Assembly (NCBI GenBank): GCA_029782135.1
Contig: JAKOVI010000135.1
Location: 1-57,208 of the forward strand
Direction: 5' to 3'
DNA from: Bacillota bacterium
Lineage (GTDB): Bacteria > Bacillota > UBA4882 > UBA10575
Length of the DNA: 57,208 nucleotides
Shown here: positions 25,298 to 33,907 of the stretch, piece after piece
Position numbering within the stretch: the first letter of the stretch is position 1
Layout of the letters: each line of letters starts with the position of its first letter
Made by a program: the position numbers and the translations under genes
Notes under the pieces: generated by a model
The model's input: only the letters and a program-made list of their open reading frames with translations
The model's database searches: none
Told to the model about the DNA's origin: nothing

Positions 25298-27757
25298 ATG
25301 TTTGAGATGTTTACGGAGCGTGCACGGCGGGTAGTGCTTCATGCACAGAAAGAAGCAGCACGCCTGCGCCATAATGTCGTAGGAACCGAGCATCTGTTAC
25401 TTGGTTTAATTAAGGAAGGCCGGGGTGTGGCCGCAAAAGCCTTGGAATCATTAGATGTTGACCTCGGAAAGGTCCGGATGGAAGTCGAGAAGATCATCGG
25501 CGTTGGGGAGCAGATCGTCTTGGGCGAGGTTCCCTTTACCCCCCGGGCGAAACGCGTCATTGAACTGGCGCTCGATGAGGCCCGGCAATTAGGCCACAAT
25601 TATGTGGGGACGGAACATCTTCTCCTTGGCCTGATCCGGGAAGGCGAAGGGGTGGCGGCGCAGGTCCTGAAGAACCTGGGGATTGACCTGGAGAGTGCCC
25701 GTAAACAAGTCTTTAAACTCCTTGGTGGAAATGTCAATGTCGGTTATGGCGGACCGATGATGGGGGGGTCTGCGAAAACCCAAACCTTAAACCAGTTTGG
25801 ACGGGATCTCAACGAATTTGCCAAGATTGGAAAGCTTGATCCGGTAATCGGCCGGGAGAAGGAGATTGAACGGGTAATTCAGGTTCTCTCCCGCCGGACC
25901 AAGAATAATCCCGTCTTGATCGGCGAACCGGGTGTCGGGAAAACGGCGATCGTTGAAGGACTGGCCCAAAAGATTGTGGCCGGCGATGTCCCCGAGATCC
26001 TCAAAAACAAACGGGTGATCACCCTCGACCTAGGTTCGATGGTGGCCGGTTCCAAATACAGAGGGGAGTTTGAGGAACGGATCAAGAAAGTCTTGGAGGA
26101 GATCCGGCAGGCCGGCGACGTGATTCTATTCATTGATGAACTGCACACCTTAATTGGCGCCGGAGCAGCGGAAGGCGCGATTGACGCCGCCAATATTCTG
26201 AAACCGGCCTTGGCCCGCGGTGAACTGCAATGCGTCGGTGCGACCACCCTCGATGAGTACCGGAAACATGTCGAAAAGGATGCCGCCTTGGAGCGGCGGT
26301 TCCAACCGATCCTGGTCGGGGAACCGACCCGCGAGGAATCGGTCCAGATTCTCCTGGGCTTAAGGGACCGCTATGAAGCCCATCACCGTGTAAAAATTAC
26401 TGATGAGGCGATCCAGGCCGCGGTTGAGCTCTCCGACCGCTATATCTCCGACCGCTATTTACCGGATAAAGCGATCGATGTGATGGACGAAGCCTCCTCG
26501 AAAGTCCGGCTGAAGACCACGATAACGCCGCCCAACCTCAAGGATCTGGAGGATAAAATCCTCCAGGTACAAAAAGAGAAAGAAGCGGCGATTGGCAATG
26601 AAGAGTTTGAGAAAGCGGCCAACCTTCGTGATGAAGAACAAAAACTCCGCGCGCAACTGGAAGACGAAAAGAACAATTGGCATAAAGAGCAGGGCCGCTT
26701 GGAGCCAACCGTGACCGCCGAAGATGTGGCCGCCGTGGTCGCCAATTGGACCGGGATTCCTGTCACCAAACTGCAGGAAGGGGAGAGCGAACGCCTCTTG
26801 CATCTGGAGGAGATCCTGCACCGGCGGGTCATCGGGCAAAACGAAGCGATCGATGCCGTTGCCCAAGCCGTACGGCGGACCCGGGCCGGCTTAAAAGACC
26901 CAAAACGGCCGATGGGCTCCTTTATCTTCCTTGGTCCGACCGGCGTCGGCAAGACGGAACTGGCGCGCGCCTTGGCCGAAGCGCTCTTCGGTGACGAGAA
27001 TGCGATGGTCCGCATAGATATGTCGGAATACATGGAGCGGCACACGGTCTCCCGCCTTGTCGGCGCGCCTCCCGGCTATGTCGGTTATGAGGAAGGAGGC
27101 CAACTGACCGAGAAGATCCGGCGGAAGCCCTATAGCGTCATCCTCCTGGACGAGGTGGAAAAGGCTCATCCGGAAGTCTTCAACATCCTCCTGCAAATCC
27201 TCGATGATGGCCGGTTAACCGACGCCCAGGGCCGGACGGTTGACTTTAAAAATACCGTGATCATTATGACGTCGAACGTCGGGGCCAACTTGATCGAGCG
27301 TTCTGGCACAATCGGCTTTAAGGTCAGGGAGGATGAAGAGGACGGGGGCGTCAACTACGAGCAGATGAAGGAACGGGTGCTGGATGAGTTAAAACGGACC
27401 TTCCGTCCGGAATTCCTGAACCGGGTCGATGAGATCATCGTCTTCCACCCCTTGTCCAAAGAGGATCTGCAAGAGATAATTGAACTGATGTTGAAGAATC
27501 TCCGCAGCCAACTGACAGAACAAGGGTTGAAGCTTGAGATCACGCCGGCCGCCAAAGAAAAGATCTACAAAGAGGGATATGATCCGTTGTTCGGCGCGCG
27601 GCCGCTCCGCCGGGCGATCCAACGGTTGGTGGAGAACCCGATGGCGGAGGAGATCCTCCGGGGCAAATATAAAGAAGGCGACCGGGTGATTGTCGATCTG
27701 GAAAACGACGAACTCAAATTCATCAAAGCCGAAGACAAATCCAACGCCAAAGCATAA
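25298..27757 (+). CDS. clpC: ATP-dependent Clp protease ATP-binding subunit ClpC
   Basis: The 819-residue AAA+ unfoldase hands arginine-phosphorylated and McsA-targeted substrates to ClpP. Seen are the double Clp N-repeat ([40 protein letters not shown]), first Walker [14 protein letters not shown] near 208-220, and the middle domain with UVR motif around 420-450 ([15 protein letters not shown]). The second ATPase has [16 protein letters not shown] near 545, and a C-terminal Clp_D2 domain follows (FDPL-like [15 protein letters not shown]). No ClpP gene is in the window. GAGGTG is eight bases before ATG 25298; GTG 25289 and ATG 25295 are less likely starts. Confidence 0.94.
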   Translation: MFEMFTERARRVVLHAQKEAARLRHNVVGTEHLLLGLIKEGRGVAAKALESLDVDLGKVRMEVEKIIGVGEQIVLGEVPFTPRAKRVIELALDEARQLGHNYVGTEHLLLGLIREGEGVAAQVLKNLGIDLESARKQVFKLLGGNVNVGYGGPMMGGSAKTQTLNQFGRDLNEFAKIGKLDPVIGREKEIERVIQVLSRRTKNNPVLIGEPGVGKTAIVEGLAQKIVAGDVPEILKNKRVITLDLGSMVAGSKYRGEFEERIKKVLEEIRQAGDVILFIDELHTLIGAGAAEGAIDAANILKPALARGELQCVGATTLDEYRKHVEKDAALERRFQPILVGEPTREESVQILLGLRDRYEAHHRVKITDEAIQAAVELSDRYISDRYLPDKAIDVMDEASSKVRLKTTITPPNLKDLEDKILQVQKEKEAAIGNEEFEKAANLRDEEQKLRAQLEDEKNNWHKEQGRLEPTVTAEDVAAVVANWTGIPVTKLQEGESERLLHLEEILHRRVIGQNEAIDAVAQAVRRTRAGLKDPKRPMGSFIFLGPTGVGKTELARALAEALFGDENAMVRIDMSEYMERHTVSRLVGAPPGYVGYEEGGQLTEKIRRKPYSVILLDEVEKAHPEVFNILLQILDDGRLTDAQGRTVDFKNTVIIMTSNVGANLIERSGTIGFKVREDEEDGGVNYEQMKERVLDELKRTFRPEFLNRVDEIIVFHPLSKEDLQEIIELMLKNLRSQLTEQGLKLEITPAAKEKIYKEGYDPLFGARPLRRAIQRLVENPMAEEILRGKYKEGDRVIVDLENDELKFIKAEDKSNAKA

Positions 27758-27778
27758 GTTAACTCAGCGTAAAACGGC

Positions 27779-27809
27779 AAAAAATCCTTCCTGACAGGAA
27801 GGATTTTTT
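27779..27809 (+). terminator. Rho-independent terminator of the clpC operon
   Basis: AAAAAATCCTTCCTG pairs with CAGGAAGGATTTTTT around a minimal loop; the T run is part of the 3' arm. It separates the stress operon from radA. Confidence 0.88.
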
Positions 27810-27876
27810 GGTAAAGTTAAGAATATTTGAGATTAACGCCGGAATTCGGGCGAAAACTCTGACAAGAAGGTCTGTC

Positions 27877-29247
27877 ATGAGCAAGAAACTCTTTTTTGCC
27901 TGCGAAAACTGTGCCTATGAATCACCCAAATGGTTAGGGCGCTGTCCGTCTTGCTCGATGTGGAATACCTTTCGTCAGGTCGCCAAAGAGCAACCCGCGG
28001 CTACGGGACGGGTCAACCAGGCCGGGACGGCCGTTCCGCTGAACCTGGAAGATAGCGAGGCCACCGACGAGCAACGCCTGGAGACTGACTGGCCCGAAGT
28101 GAACCGCTTGTTCGGCGGGGGTTTGGTCCCCGGTTCACTGATCTTGCTCGGCGGGGAACCCGGCGCCGGGAAATCAACGTTTTTACTGCAAATGGCCGAC
28201 CAGCTGGCGGTCAGGTACGGAAAGGTTCTCTATGTCAGTGCCGAAGAATCACTGACGCAAGTCAAAATGCGCGCCCGTCGGCTGGGCTTAAACGCCCCTC
28301 AACTCTTCCTTTATGCGGAAGAGGAGGTGGAGAATATTATTGCCGAGGCGGAAAGGCTTAATCCGGTGGCGCTGATCATTGATTCGGTGCAAACGGTGAA
28401 GGGCGCCGACACCACCGGTTTTCCGGGCAGCCCGGCCCAGGTGCGCGAAGTGGTCCAAGCCTTGCTCGGCTTCGTTAAGGGGAGGGGTATGATCTGCTTT
28501 TTGGTGGGACATATTACCAAAAGCGGATTACTGGCCGGTCCCAAACTGATTGAGCATATGGTCGATGTCGTCCTCTCTTTCGAGGGCGACCGGCGTTTTG
28601 CTTACCGGGTCTTACGGGTCGCGAAAAACCGTTTTGGTTCCACCCAGGAGATCGTCCTGCTTAACCTGGGGGAAAAAGGGTTGACCCCGGTGCAAAATCC
28701 TTCGGCTTTTCTCCTCGCGGAACGGCGTCCCGGCCAAAGCGGGACGGTGGTTGTTCCGATTATCGAAGGCAGTTTACCCTTATTGGTTGAGATTCAAGCT
28801 TTAGTTACAATTGGAAACCCTGGTAACCCGCGCCGTCTTGTCTCCGGATTGGATCACCAAAGGGTGGCGATGGTGCTGGCCGTTTTGGAACGCCGGGGGG
28901 GATTGCCCCTTTCCAGCCGTGAAGTTTATGTTTCGGTGATCGGCGGGGTCAGAACCGATGAACCGGCCTGCGACCTGGCGATCGCCCTGGCGGTCGTTTC
29001 CAGTTTTTACGATTGGCCGTTGCCTCCGGATTTAGCCGCGTTCGGCGAAATCGGGCTTACCGGTGAAGTACGGCGTGTCGGTGGCGGACAAAGGCGTTTG
29101 GAAGAAGCACGGAATCACGGTTTCCGGCACCTCGTGATCCCGCAAGGCTTAAGCCGTGAGCTTGTGGGGGACAAAACACTCAAGGTTCAAGGGGTAGGTA
29201 ATATCCAGGAACTATTGGCCGTTCTGAAGAAAAAGGAGGGGGAGTGA
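27877..29247 (+). CDS. radA: DNA repair protein RadA (Sms)
   Basis: A 456-residue RecA-like branch-migration ATPase acting in recombination and repair. It shows the N-terminal C4 zinc finger (CENCAYESPKWLGRCPSC), Walker A GGEPGAGKSTFL near 96-107, the RadA-specific KNRFGST motif near 251-257 and a C-terminal Lon-like domain with the segment VSVIGGVRTDEPACDLAIAL. Length is normal. ATG 27877 is preferred over the open upstream frame, since the zinc finger starts there; its binding site (GAAGG) is weak. It overlaps disA by four bases (GTGA), implying coupled translation. Confidence 0.93.
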   Translation: MSKKLFFACENCAYESPKWLGRCPSCSMWNTFRQVAKEQPAATGRVNQAGTAVPLNLEDSEATDEQRLETDWPEVNRLFGGGLVPGSLILLGGEPGAGKSTFLLQMADQLAVRYGKVLYVSAEESLTQVKMRARRLGLNAPQLFLYAEEEVENIIAEAERLNPVALIIDSVQTVKGADTTGFPGSPAQVREVVQALLGFVKGRGMICFLVGHITKSGLLAGPKLIEHMVDVVLSFEGDRRFAYRVLRVAKNRFGSTQEIVLLNLGEKGLTPVQNPSAFLLAERRPGQSGTVVVPIIEGSLPLLVEIQALVTIGNPGNPRRLVSGLDHQRVAMVLAVLERRGGLPLSSREVYVSVIGGVRTDEPACDLAIALAVVSSFYDWPLPPDLAAFGEIGLTGEVRRVGGGQRRLEEARNHGFRHLVIPQGLSRELVGDKTLKVQGVGNIQELLAVLKKKEGE

Positions 29248-30308
29248 GCTTGGCTGGGGATGAATCCGGAATGATCAAAGTTTTGCAGATGGTGGCGCCC
29301 GGAACCGCTCTTTACGAGGGGCTCGAAAATATCCTGCGGGCCCGGACCGGAGCATTGATTGTGATCGGGGACACGGAAAAGGTAATGAAGGTGGTGGATG
29401 GTGGTTACCATATTAATGCGGACCTCACTCCGGCCAGCCTTTACGAACTGGCCAAGATGGACGGGGCAATTATCTTAAGCAGTGATGCCAAGAAAATACT
29501 GTTGGCCAATACGCATTTAACGCCCGATTCGATCATTCCAACCAGAGAGACCGGTTCACGCCACCGGACAGCCGAACGGGTGGCGGTGCAGACCGGGGAA
29601 CTGGTCATTGCCATCTCACAGCGGCGTAACCTGATCACTCTCTTCAAAGGGAATGAACGCCATGTTTTGCGCGATGTCGGCACCATTTTGGTCAAAGCGA
29701 ATCAAGCCCTGCAAACGCTGGAAAAATACAAAAGCGTCCTCGACCAAGCGCTGGTCAATTTAAGCGCGTTGGAATTCGAAGATTTGGTGACCCTGACCGA
29801 TGTCTGCACTGTCGTCCAACGCACGGCTATGGTCTCCCGGATCGCCAAGGAGATCGAGCTTTACATCTATGAGTTGGGGACGGAAGGCCGTTTGGTAAAC
29901 ATGCAGTTGGAAGAGTTGATGTTTGATCTGGAGGCTGAAGGCATGTTTGTCCTGCGGGATTACCTGGTCGACGAAAGTCAGGGGGAGAAGGTAGTGGAAA
30001 CCCTCGCCGAATGGACTTATGAAGAACTGCTTGATCTGGGAGCAGTAGCGAAAGAGCTGGGCTATTCCAACCAATCGTTGGATACTCCGGTGACCCCGCG
30101 GGGCTTCCGGATCCTCAAAAAAATACCGAAGCTTCCCTTACCGGTCATTGAAAACTTAGTACGCCGTTTTAACGACCTGCAGAATATTGTCGGGGCTTCC
30201 TTGGAAGAATTAGATGAGGTCGAAGGGATTGGCGAAGTCAGAGCCAAGTCGATTAAAGAAGGCTTGCGCCGCCTCCGCGAACAGGTCTTATTTGACCGCC
30301 ATGTTTAA
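29244..30308 (+). CDS. disA: DNA integrity scanning diadenylate cyclase DisA
   Basis: The 354-residue octameric enzyme makes cyclic di-AMP from two ATP and links DNA structure to sporulation. The DAC domain holds DGAIILSSD near 76 (the DGA motif) and GSRHRTAERVA near 106-116 (the RHR motif). A helical spine follows, and then a C-terminal RuvA-like helix-hairpin-helix (LDEVEGIGEVRAKSIKEGL). GTG 29244 overlaps the radA stop by four bases, with GGGGGAG just before. The radA-disA order is conserved in sporulating Firmicutes. A c-di-AMP phosphodiesterase is not seen here. Confidence 0.94.
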   Translation: MSLAGDESGMIKVLQMVAPGTALYEGLENILRARTGALIVIGDTEKVMKVVDGGYHINADLTPASLYELAKMDGAIILSSDAKKILLANTHLTPDSIIPTRETGSRHRTAERVAVQTGELVIAISQRRNLITLFKGNERHVLRDVGTILVKANQALQTLEKYKSVLDQALVNLSALEFEDLVTLTDVCTVVQRTAMVSRIAKEIELYIYELGTEGRLVNMQLEELMFDLEAEGMFVLRDYLVDESQGEKVVETLAEWTYEELLDLGAVAKELGYSNQSLDTPVTPRGFRILKKIPKLPLPVIENLVRRFNDLQNIVGASLEELDEVEGIGEVRAKSIKEGLRRLREQVLFDRHV

Positions 30309-30432
30309 CGGTCCGGTCTTCCTGCACTTTTAGCTTTCCGTCTTGTAAAAGAAGTGGATGGGAAAGAGAAATGTTGTTAATTAATGGAAAACCTACTTGT
30401 CCTAATCTTTTTAAGCTTAATGCAAAAAAACC

Positions 30433-30461
30433 TTGACTTTGGTGTTTCGATCTGCTAAAAT
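30433..30461 (+). promoter_or_regulatory. Promoter P1 of carD
   Basis: TTGACT (30433-30438) and TAAAAT (30456-30461) have a 17-base spacer. A second promoter lies 46 bases on. The stretch 30309-30432 holds nothing else that I can identify. Confidence 0.65.
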
Positions 30462-30477
30462 TTATAATTTGTATAAT

Positions 30478-30507
30478 TTGACATAACCTCCGCTCTCGTG
30501 TTATAAT
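30478..30507 (+). promoter_or_regulatory. Promoter P2 of carD
   Basis: TTGACA (30478-30483) and TATAAT (30502-30507) match consensus fully, with an 18-base spacer. The start should fall near 30514, some 30 bases before the ATG at 30544. Confidence 0.75.
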
Positions 30508-30543
30508 AATCTATGTTAGATCAATTATTTTGGGGGTAAACTC

Positions 30544-31020
30544 ATGTTTAATGTTGGCGACAGGATCGTATATCCAATGCACGGAGCCGGGGTGATTGAG
30601 GGGATTGAACAGAAAAATCTATCGGGGGTTCCTGAAGATTATTATATAATCAAACTCACCAGCGGCGAGATGAAAGTGATGATTCCTGTTTGCAACAAGG
30701 ATCTTGTCGGGTTACGGGAGGTTATTAGCCGCGAGGAAGTTGCCAAAGTGCTTGAAGTTTTACGCAATAAAGGCCAGGAGATGTCGGCGAACTGGAACCG
30801 TCGGTACCGGACAAACCTGGAAAAGATAAAAACCGGCAGCATTTACGACGTGGCCGAAGTTGTCAGTGGCCTGACAATGCGGGATAAAGAAAAAGGACTT
30901 TCGACCGGGGAAAGAAAAATGCTCGAAAACGCCAAACAGATTCTTCTCAGTGAATTAGCCCTCGCCCAAAACATGGATGAAGAACAGGTCGAAATGATGA
31001 TTGAGGGATGCCTCAATTAG
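30544..31020 (+). CDS. carD: CarD family transcription regulator
   Basis: A 158-residue protein of the CarD/CdnL family, which binds the RNA polymerase beta subunit and stabilises open promoter complexes, often at ribosomal RNA promoters. The N-terminal Tudor-like RNAP-interaction domain is VGDRIVYPMHGAGVIEGIEQ and then YYIIKLTSGEMKVMIPV. The helical C-terminal DNA-contact domain contains RRYRTNLEKIKTGSIYDVAE and the terminal helix segment LSTGERKMLENAKQILLSEL. TGGGGGT stands before the ATG. Two near-consensus promoters drive it and a terminator follows, so it is monocistronic. Confidence 0.92.
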   Translation: MFNVGDRIVYPMHGAGVIEGIEQKNLSGVPEDYYIIKLTSGEMKVMIPVCNKDLVGLREVISREEVAKVLEVLRNKGQEMSANWNRRYRTNLEKIKTGSIYDVAEVVSGLTMRDKEKGLSTGERKMLENAKQILLSELALAQNMDEEQVEMMIEGCLN

Positions 31021-31044
31021 CGCCAGGGTTGCTGGCGTTTTTTT
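31021..31044 (+). terminator. Rho-independent terminator of carD
   Basis: CGCCAG pairs with CTGGCG around GGTTG, followed by seven T residues. It begins directly after the carD stop codon. Confidence 0.88.
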
Positions 31045-31172
31045 ACAAAGGGGAGATTTCTCCGTTGAACTGGTGCGAAAGCGGGCGGAGGAAACTGTTT
31101 AAACTTATTTTTTGCAGCGAGGGATATTATTTATTATTTTGGATAAATTAAGGAGAAAGGAGGTGTCTTCAG

Positions 31173-32258
31173 ATGCTGATGAAGATTTTAACAATTCTCT
31201 TTGGCTTATCAGCCGGTTTTACCTGTTATTATTTACTCTTTTCCTTTTTCCCGTACCTCCATATCCTGATTGTCTCAGCCTGCGCGTTAGTGGGTTCGGC
31301 GGTCGGTTATGGGATCGGGAATTGGTTTTTAAGGTTTTTATGGAAGAAAATCGAGGATAGTTTCCAGAAGGTATCCGTCCCGGAGTTGATCGTGGTCGGT
31401 TTGGGGATGCTGTCCGGACTAATTCTTTCCGGATTATTTGTTTTTACTTTACCGGTTAATAGTCTGCCGGGTCCCCTGGGAAACCTGTTTGCCCTGATGA
31501 TCATCCTGACGATCTGCGGGATCACGACGCAAATCAGCCACCGGAAAAAAGAAGAGATCCTGAATTACTTAGGGAGCACGCTACCGAAAAATCCGGAAAA
31601 AAGCTGGTCGAAAGGGAAGAGTAGCGGAGGAAAGTCATCCTACAAAGTACTCGATACGAGTAGTATAATCGATGGCCGGATTTTGGACATCTCGCAGACG
31701 GAGTTCCTGGAGGGAATCTTAGTTGTTCCCGGGTTTGTCGTTGCCGAACTCCAGAGGATCGCCGATTCATCTGATTCGCTAAAGCGCAACCGGGGGCGCC
31801 GGGGACTTGATATTCTTAATAAAATGCAAAAAGACTCGACCCTTTCCATTCGCATTTACGATCAAGATTTTGATGATCTGGCCGATGTTGATATCAAGAT
31901 CGTCCGCTTGGCGAAGTTATTGGATGCGAAAGTCATTACCAATGACTACAACTTGAATAAGGTTGCAGAGCTTTATGGTGTTCCGGTTTTAAACATTAAT
32001 GAGCTCGCGAATGCGATTAAACCGATTGTCCTCCCGGGTGAGGAGGTTACCGTCCAGGTGATTAAGGACGGCAAGGAATTTGGACAAGGCATTGCCTATT
32101 TGGAAGATGGAACAATGATTGTGGTTGATGGCGGCCGCCAGTTTATCGGCGAAGAGATCGTGGTGACGGTGACAAGCGTATTGCAGACCGCCGCCGGGCG
32201 TATGATCTTCGCGAAACCAAAAGAGGCATTTGTCCCGAAAGCTTCTTCCTTATCCTAA
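31173..32258 (+). CDS. yacL: PIN and TRAM domain membrane protein (YacL type)
   Basis: A 361-residue protein with four transmembrane helices in the first 120 residues, a linker, and a PIN nuclease-like domain at about 155-275 (KVLDTSSIIDGRILDI; acidic residues also in KVITNDYNLNKVAEL). A TRAM RNA-binding domain follows at about 285-345 (GEEVTVQVIKDGKEFGQGIA). YacL-type proteins lie in this operon in many Firmicutes; a membrane-bound RNase role is inferred and unproven. AAAGGAGGTG lies before the ATG at 31173; a second ATG two codons on is possible. The order disA-carD-yacL-isp is common. Confidence 0.9.
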   Translation: MLMKILTILFGLSAGFTCYYLLFSFFPYLHILIVSACALVGSAVGYGIGNWFLRFLWKKIEDSFQKVSVPELIVVGLGMLSGLILSGLFVFTLPVNSLPGPLGNLFALMIILTICGITTQISHRKKEEILNYLGSTLPKNPEKSWSKGKSSGGKSSYKVLDTSSIIDGRILDISQTEFLEGILVVPGFVVAELQRIADSSDSLKRNRGRRGLDILNKMQKDSTLSIRIYDQDFDDLADVDIKIVRLAKLLDAKVITNDYNLNKVAELYGVPVLNINELANAIKPIVLPGEEVTVQVIKDGKEFGQGIAYLEDGTMIVVDGGRQFIGEEIVVTVTSVLQTAAGRMIFAKPKEAFVPKASSLS

Positions 32259-32290
32259 AAAGAGGAGCGCCGGGTTTCCGGGTTAAAAGG

Positions 32291-32316
32291 AGGCGGGAGT
32301 TACTCCCGCCTTTTTA
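32291..32316 (+). terminator. Rho-independent terminator of yacL
   Basis: AGGCGGGAGT pairs with ACTCCCGCCT, followed by a short T run. It lies 32 bases after the yacL stop. Confidence 0.82.
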
Positions 32317-32450
32317 CTTGCCACGGTTTGGAATGGTTTTTAGTCTCCGGGCCCGGGGCGGCACTCTTTGGATTGTTAGGAAGGAAAAAGAGGACTAAAG
32401 CGGAGGAGAAAAGGGGTCGAAACATGTTAACGAAGAGGATTAACGGGTAA

Positions 32451-33710
32451 ATGGCGGTGAAGAAAATGGAAAACAGGCTGGATTGGCAGATGGTCGCCAT
32501 CATCCCGACGGCCGGTTCCGGTCACCGGATGAAGGCGCAAGGCGAGGAGCGGGATAAACTGCTCATCCCTTTAGCGGGGGAACCGGTTCTCCTCCGGACA
32601 ATAAAAGCACTAGACATTCCGGCAATTGAGGCCTTTTTTCTTGCCGTTTCCGGGACCGGGCGGGAGAGATATGGGCAGTTATTAAAGGGGATACTTCCGG
32701 AAACGAAGGTGTATTTTTGCCCCGGCGGAGAGGAAAGACAGGACTCGGTCTACTCAGCTTTATTAGCCGTCCGGGAGTGGACGGGTTGGCGGGTCCCGGA
32801 AGGGCGGCGGTTGCTTCTGATCCACGATGCCGCCCGGCCTTTGGTCGAACGGGATCTGCTGGAGCGTGTCGTGGCGGCTGCCCGGCAGACGGGAGCAGCG
32901 GTGGCCGGGGTTCCGGTGAAAGATACGATCAAGGAGGTTGGCGGAGAGGGAGTCATTCGCGCGACACCGGAAAGGAACAAGCTCCGGGCTGTTCAGACCC
33001 CCCAGGTTTTTACCTGGCCGGTGATCTGGGAAGCTTATACCCGGGCACGGGCAGAGGGGCTGACCGGGGCGGCCGATGATGCCTTTTTAGTGGAGAAAAC
33101 AGGCCACCCTGTTCAGTTAGTCCCCGGTTCGGAACGGAACATAAAAATTACGACGCCGGCGGATCTTCAAGTGGCCGCCGCTTTTTTAGGGGAGGTGTCA
33201 GCCCCTCCCTCTGAAGGGTTGCGGGTGGGATATGGATTGGATGTCCACCGCTTAGTCCCAGGCCGCCGTCTGGTACTGGGCGGGGTCGAAATCCCTTCTG
33301 CGGTGGGGCTGGAAGGCCATTCCGACGCCGATGTCCTCATTCATGCCTTAATGGATGCCCTCTTAGGAGCGGTCGGGGAGGGTGACATCGGCGAGCATTT
33401 CCCGGATACCGATCCCGCCTATCATAACATCGACAGCTGCCTTTTACTGGAGAAAGTGCTGGCTGTCTTAGCCCGGAAGGGCGCCCGCCCGCTCAATGTT
33501 GACGTGACGGTGATCGCCCAATACCCAAGGCTTGCTCCTCACCGGCAAATGATCCGGGAGAATTTGGCAGCCTGCCTTGGCTTGCCATTAACAGCGGTCA
33601 ATCTCAAAGCAACCACGACGGAGGGGCTTGGTTTTACCGGCCGTCAGGAGGGGATCGCCGCCCAGGTCGTGGCGTTGGTCAAACTCGCCCCGGCTTGTTC
33701 CATGGTATAA
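32451..33710 (+). CDS. ispDF: Bifunctional IspD-IspF enzyme of the MEP isoprenoid pathway
   Basis: A 419-residue fusion. Residues about 10-245 are IspD (CTP + MEP to CDP-ME): IIPTAGSGHRMKAQGEERDK, then FIHDAARP-like LLIHDAARPLVERDLLE, VAGVPVKDTIKEV and TPQVFTWPVIWEAYT. Residues about 260-419 are IspF (2-C-methylerythritol cyclodiphosphate synthase): GYGLDVHRLVPGRRLVLGG with the zinc site DVH, EGHSDADVLIHALMDALLG, and KATTTEGLGFTGRQEGI. In most Firmicutes the two are separate adjacent genes, so the fusion is notable. IspE must act between them from elsewhere. Start options are ATG 32451 or ATG 32466; neither has a strong binding site. Confidence 0.92.
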   Translation: MAVKKMENRLDWQMVAIIPTAGSGHRMKAQGEERDKLLIPLAGEPVLLRTIKALDIPAIEAFFLAVSGTGRERYGQLLKGILPETKVYFCPGGEERQDSVYSALLAVREWTGWRVPEGRRLLLIHDAARPLVERDLLERVVAAARQTGAAVAGVPVKDTIKEVGGEGVIRATPERNKLRAVQTPQVFTWPVIWEAYTRARAEGLTGAADDAFLVEKTGHPVQLVPGSERNIKITTPADLQVAAAFLGEVSAPPSEGLRVGYGLDVHRLVPGRRLVLGGVEIPSAVGLEGHSDADVLIHALMDALLGAVGEGDIGEHFPDTDPAYHNIDSCLLLEKVLAVLARKGARPLNVDVTVIAQYPRLAPHRQMIRENLAACLGLPLTAVNLKATTTEGLGFTGRQEGIAAQVVALVKLAPACSMV

Positions 33711-33907
33711 GAGATCGCCGAAATTAGTCCCCATAAACGCCCAAGTGCCAACATAGAATACCGTAGAGAAAAAAGATCAAATCAATGGAGGAAATCCCCA
33801 TCGGGTGCCCAAATAACTAAATGGTGGCAAAAAGATTATGATCCGCCGCCAGAAGAAAAAGGCGGATTGTAGATTGAAAACGGTGGCAACAAGAAGGGGG
33901 GAGCATT
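33711..33907. other. Intergenic segment with a hairpin and a short direct repeat
   Basis: Between ispDF and the GH2-like gene lies ATCCGCC (33841-33847) pairing with GGCGGAT (33861-33867). GGTGGCAA is repeated at 33823 and 33882, flanking the hairpin. There is no T run, so it is not a standard terminator. No gene is seen. Confidence 0.3.
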
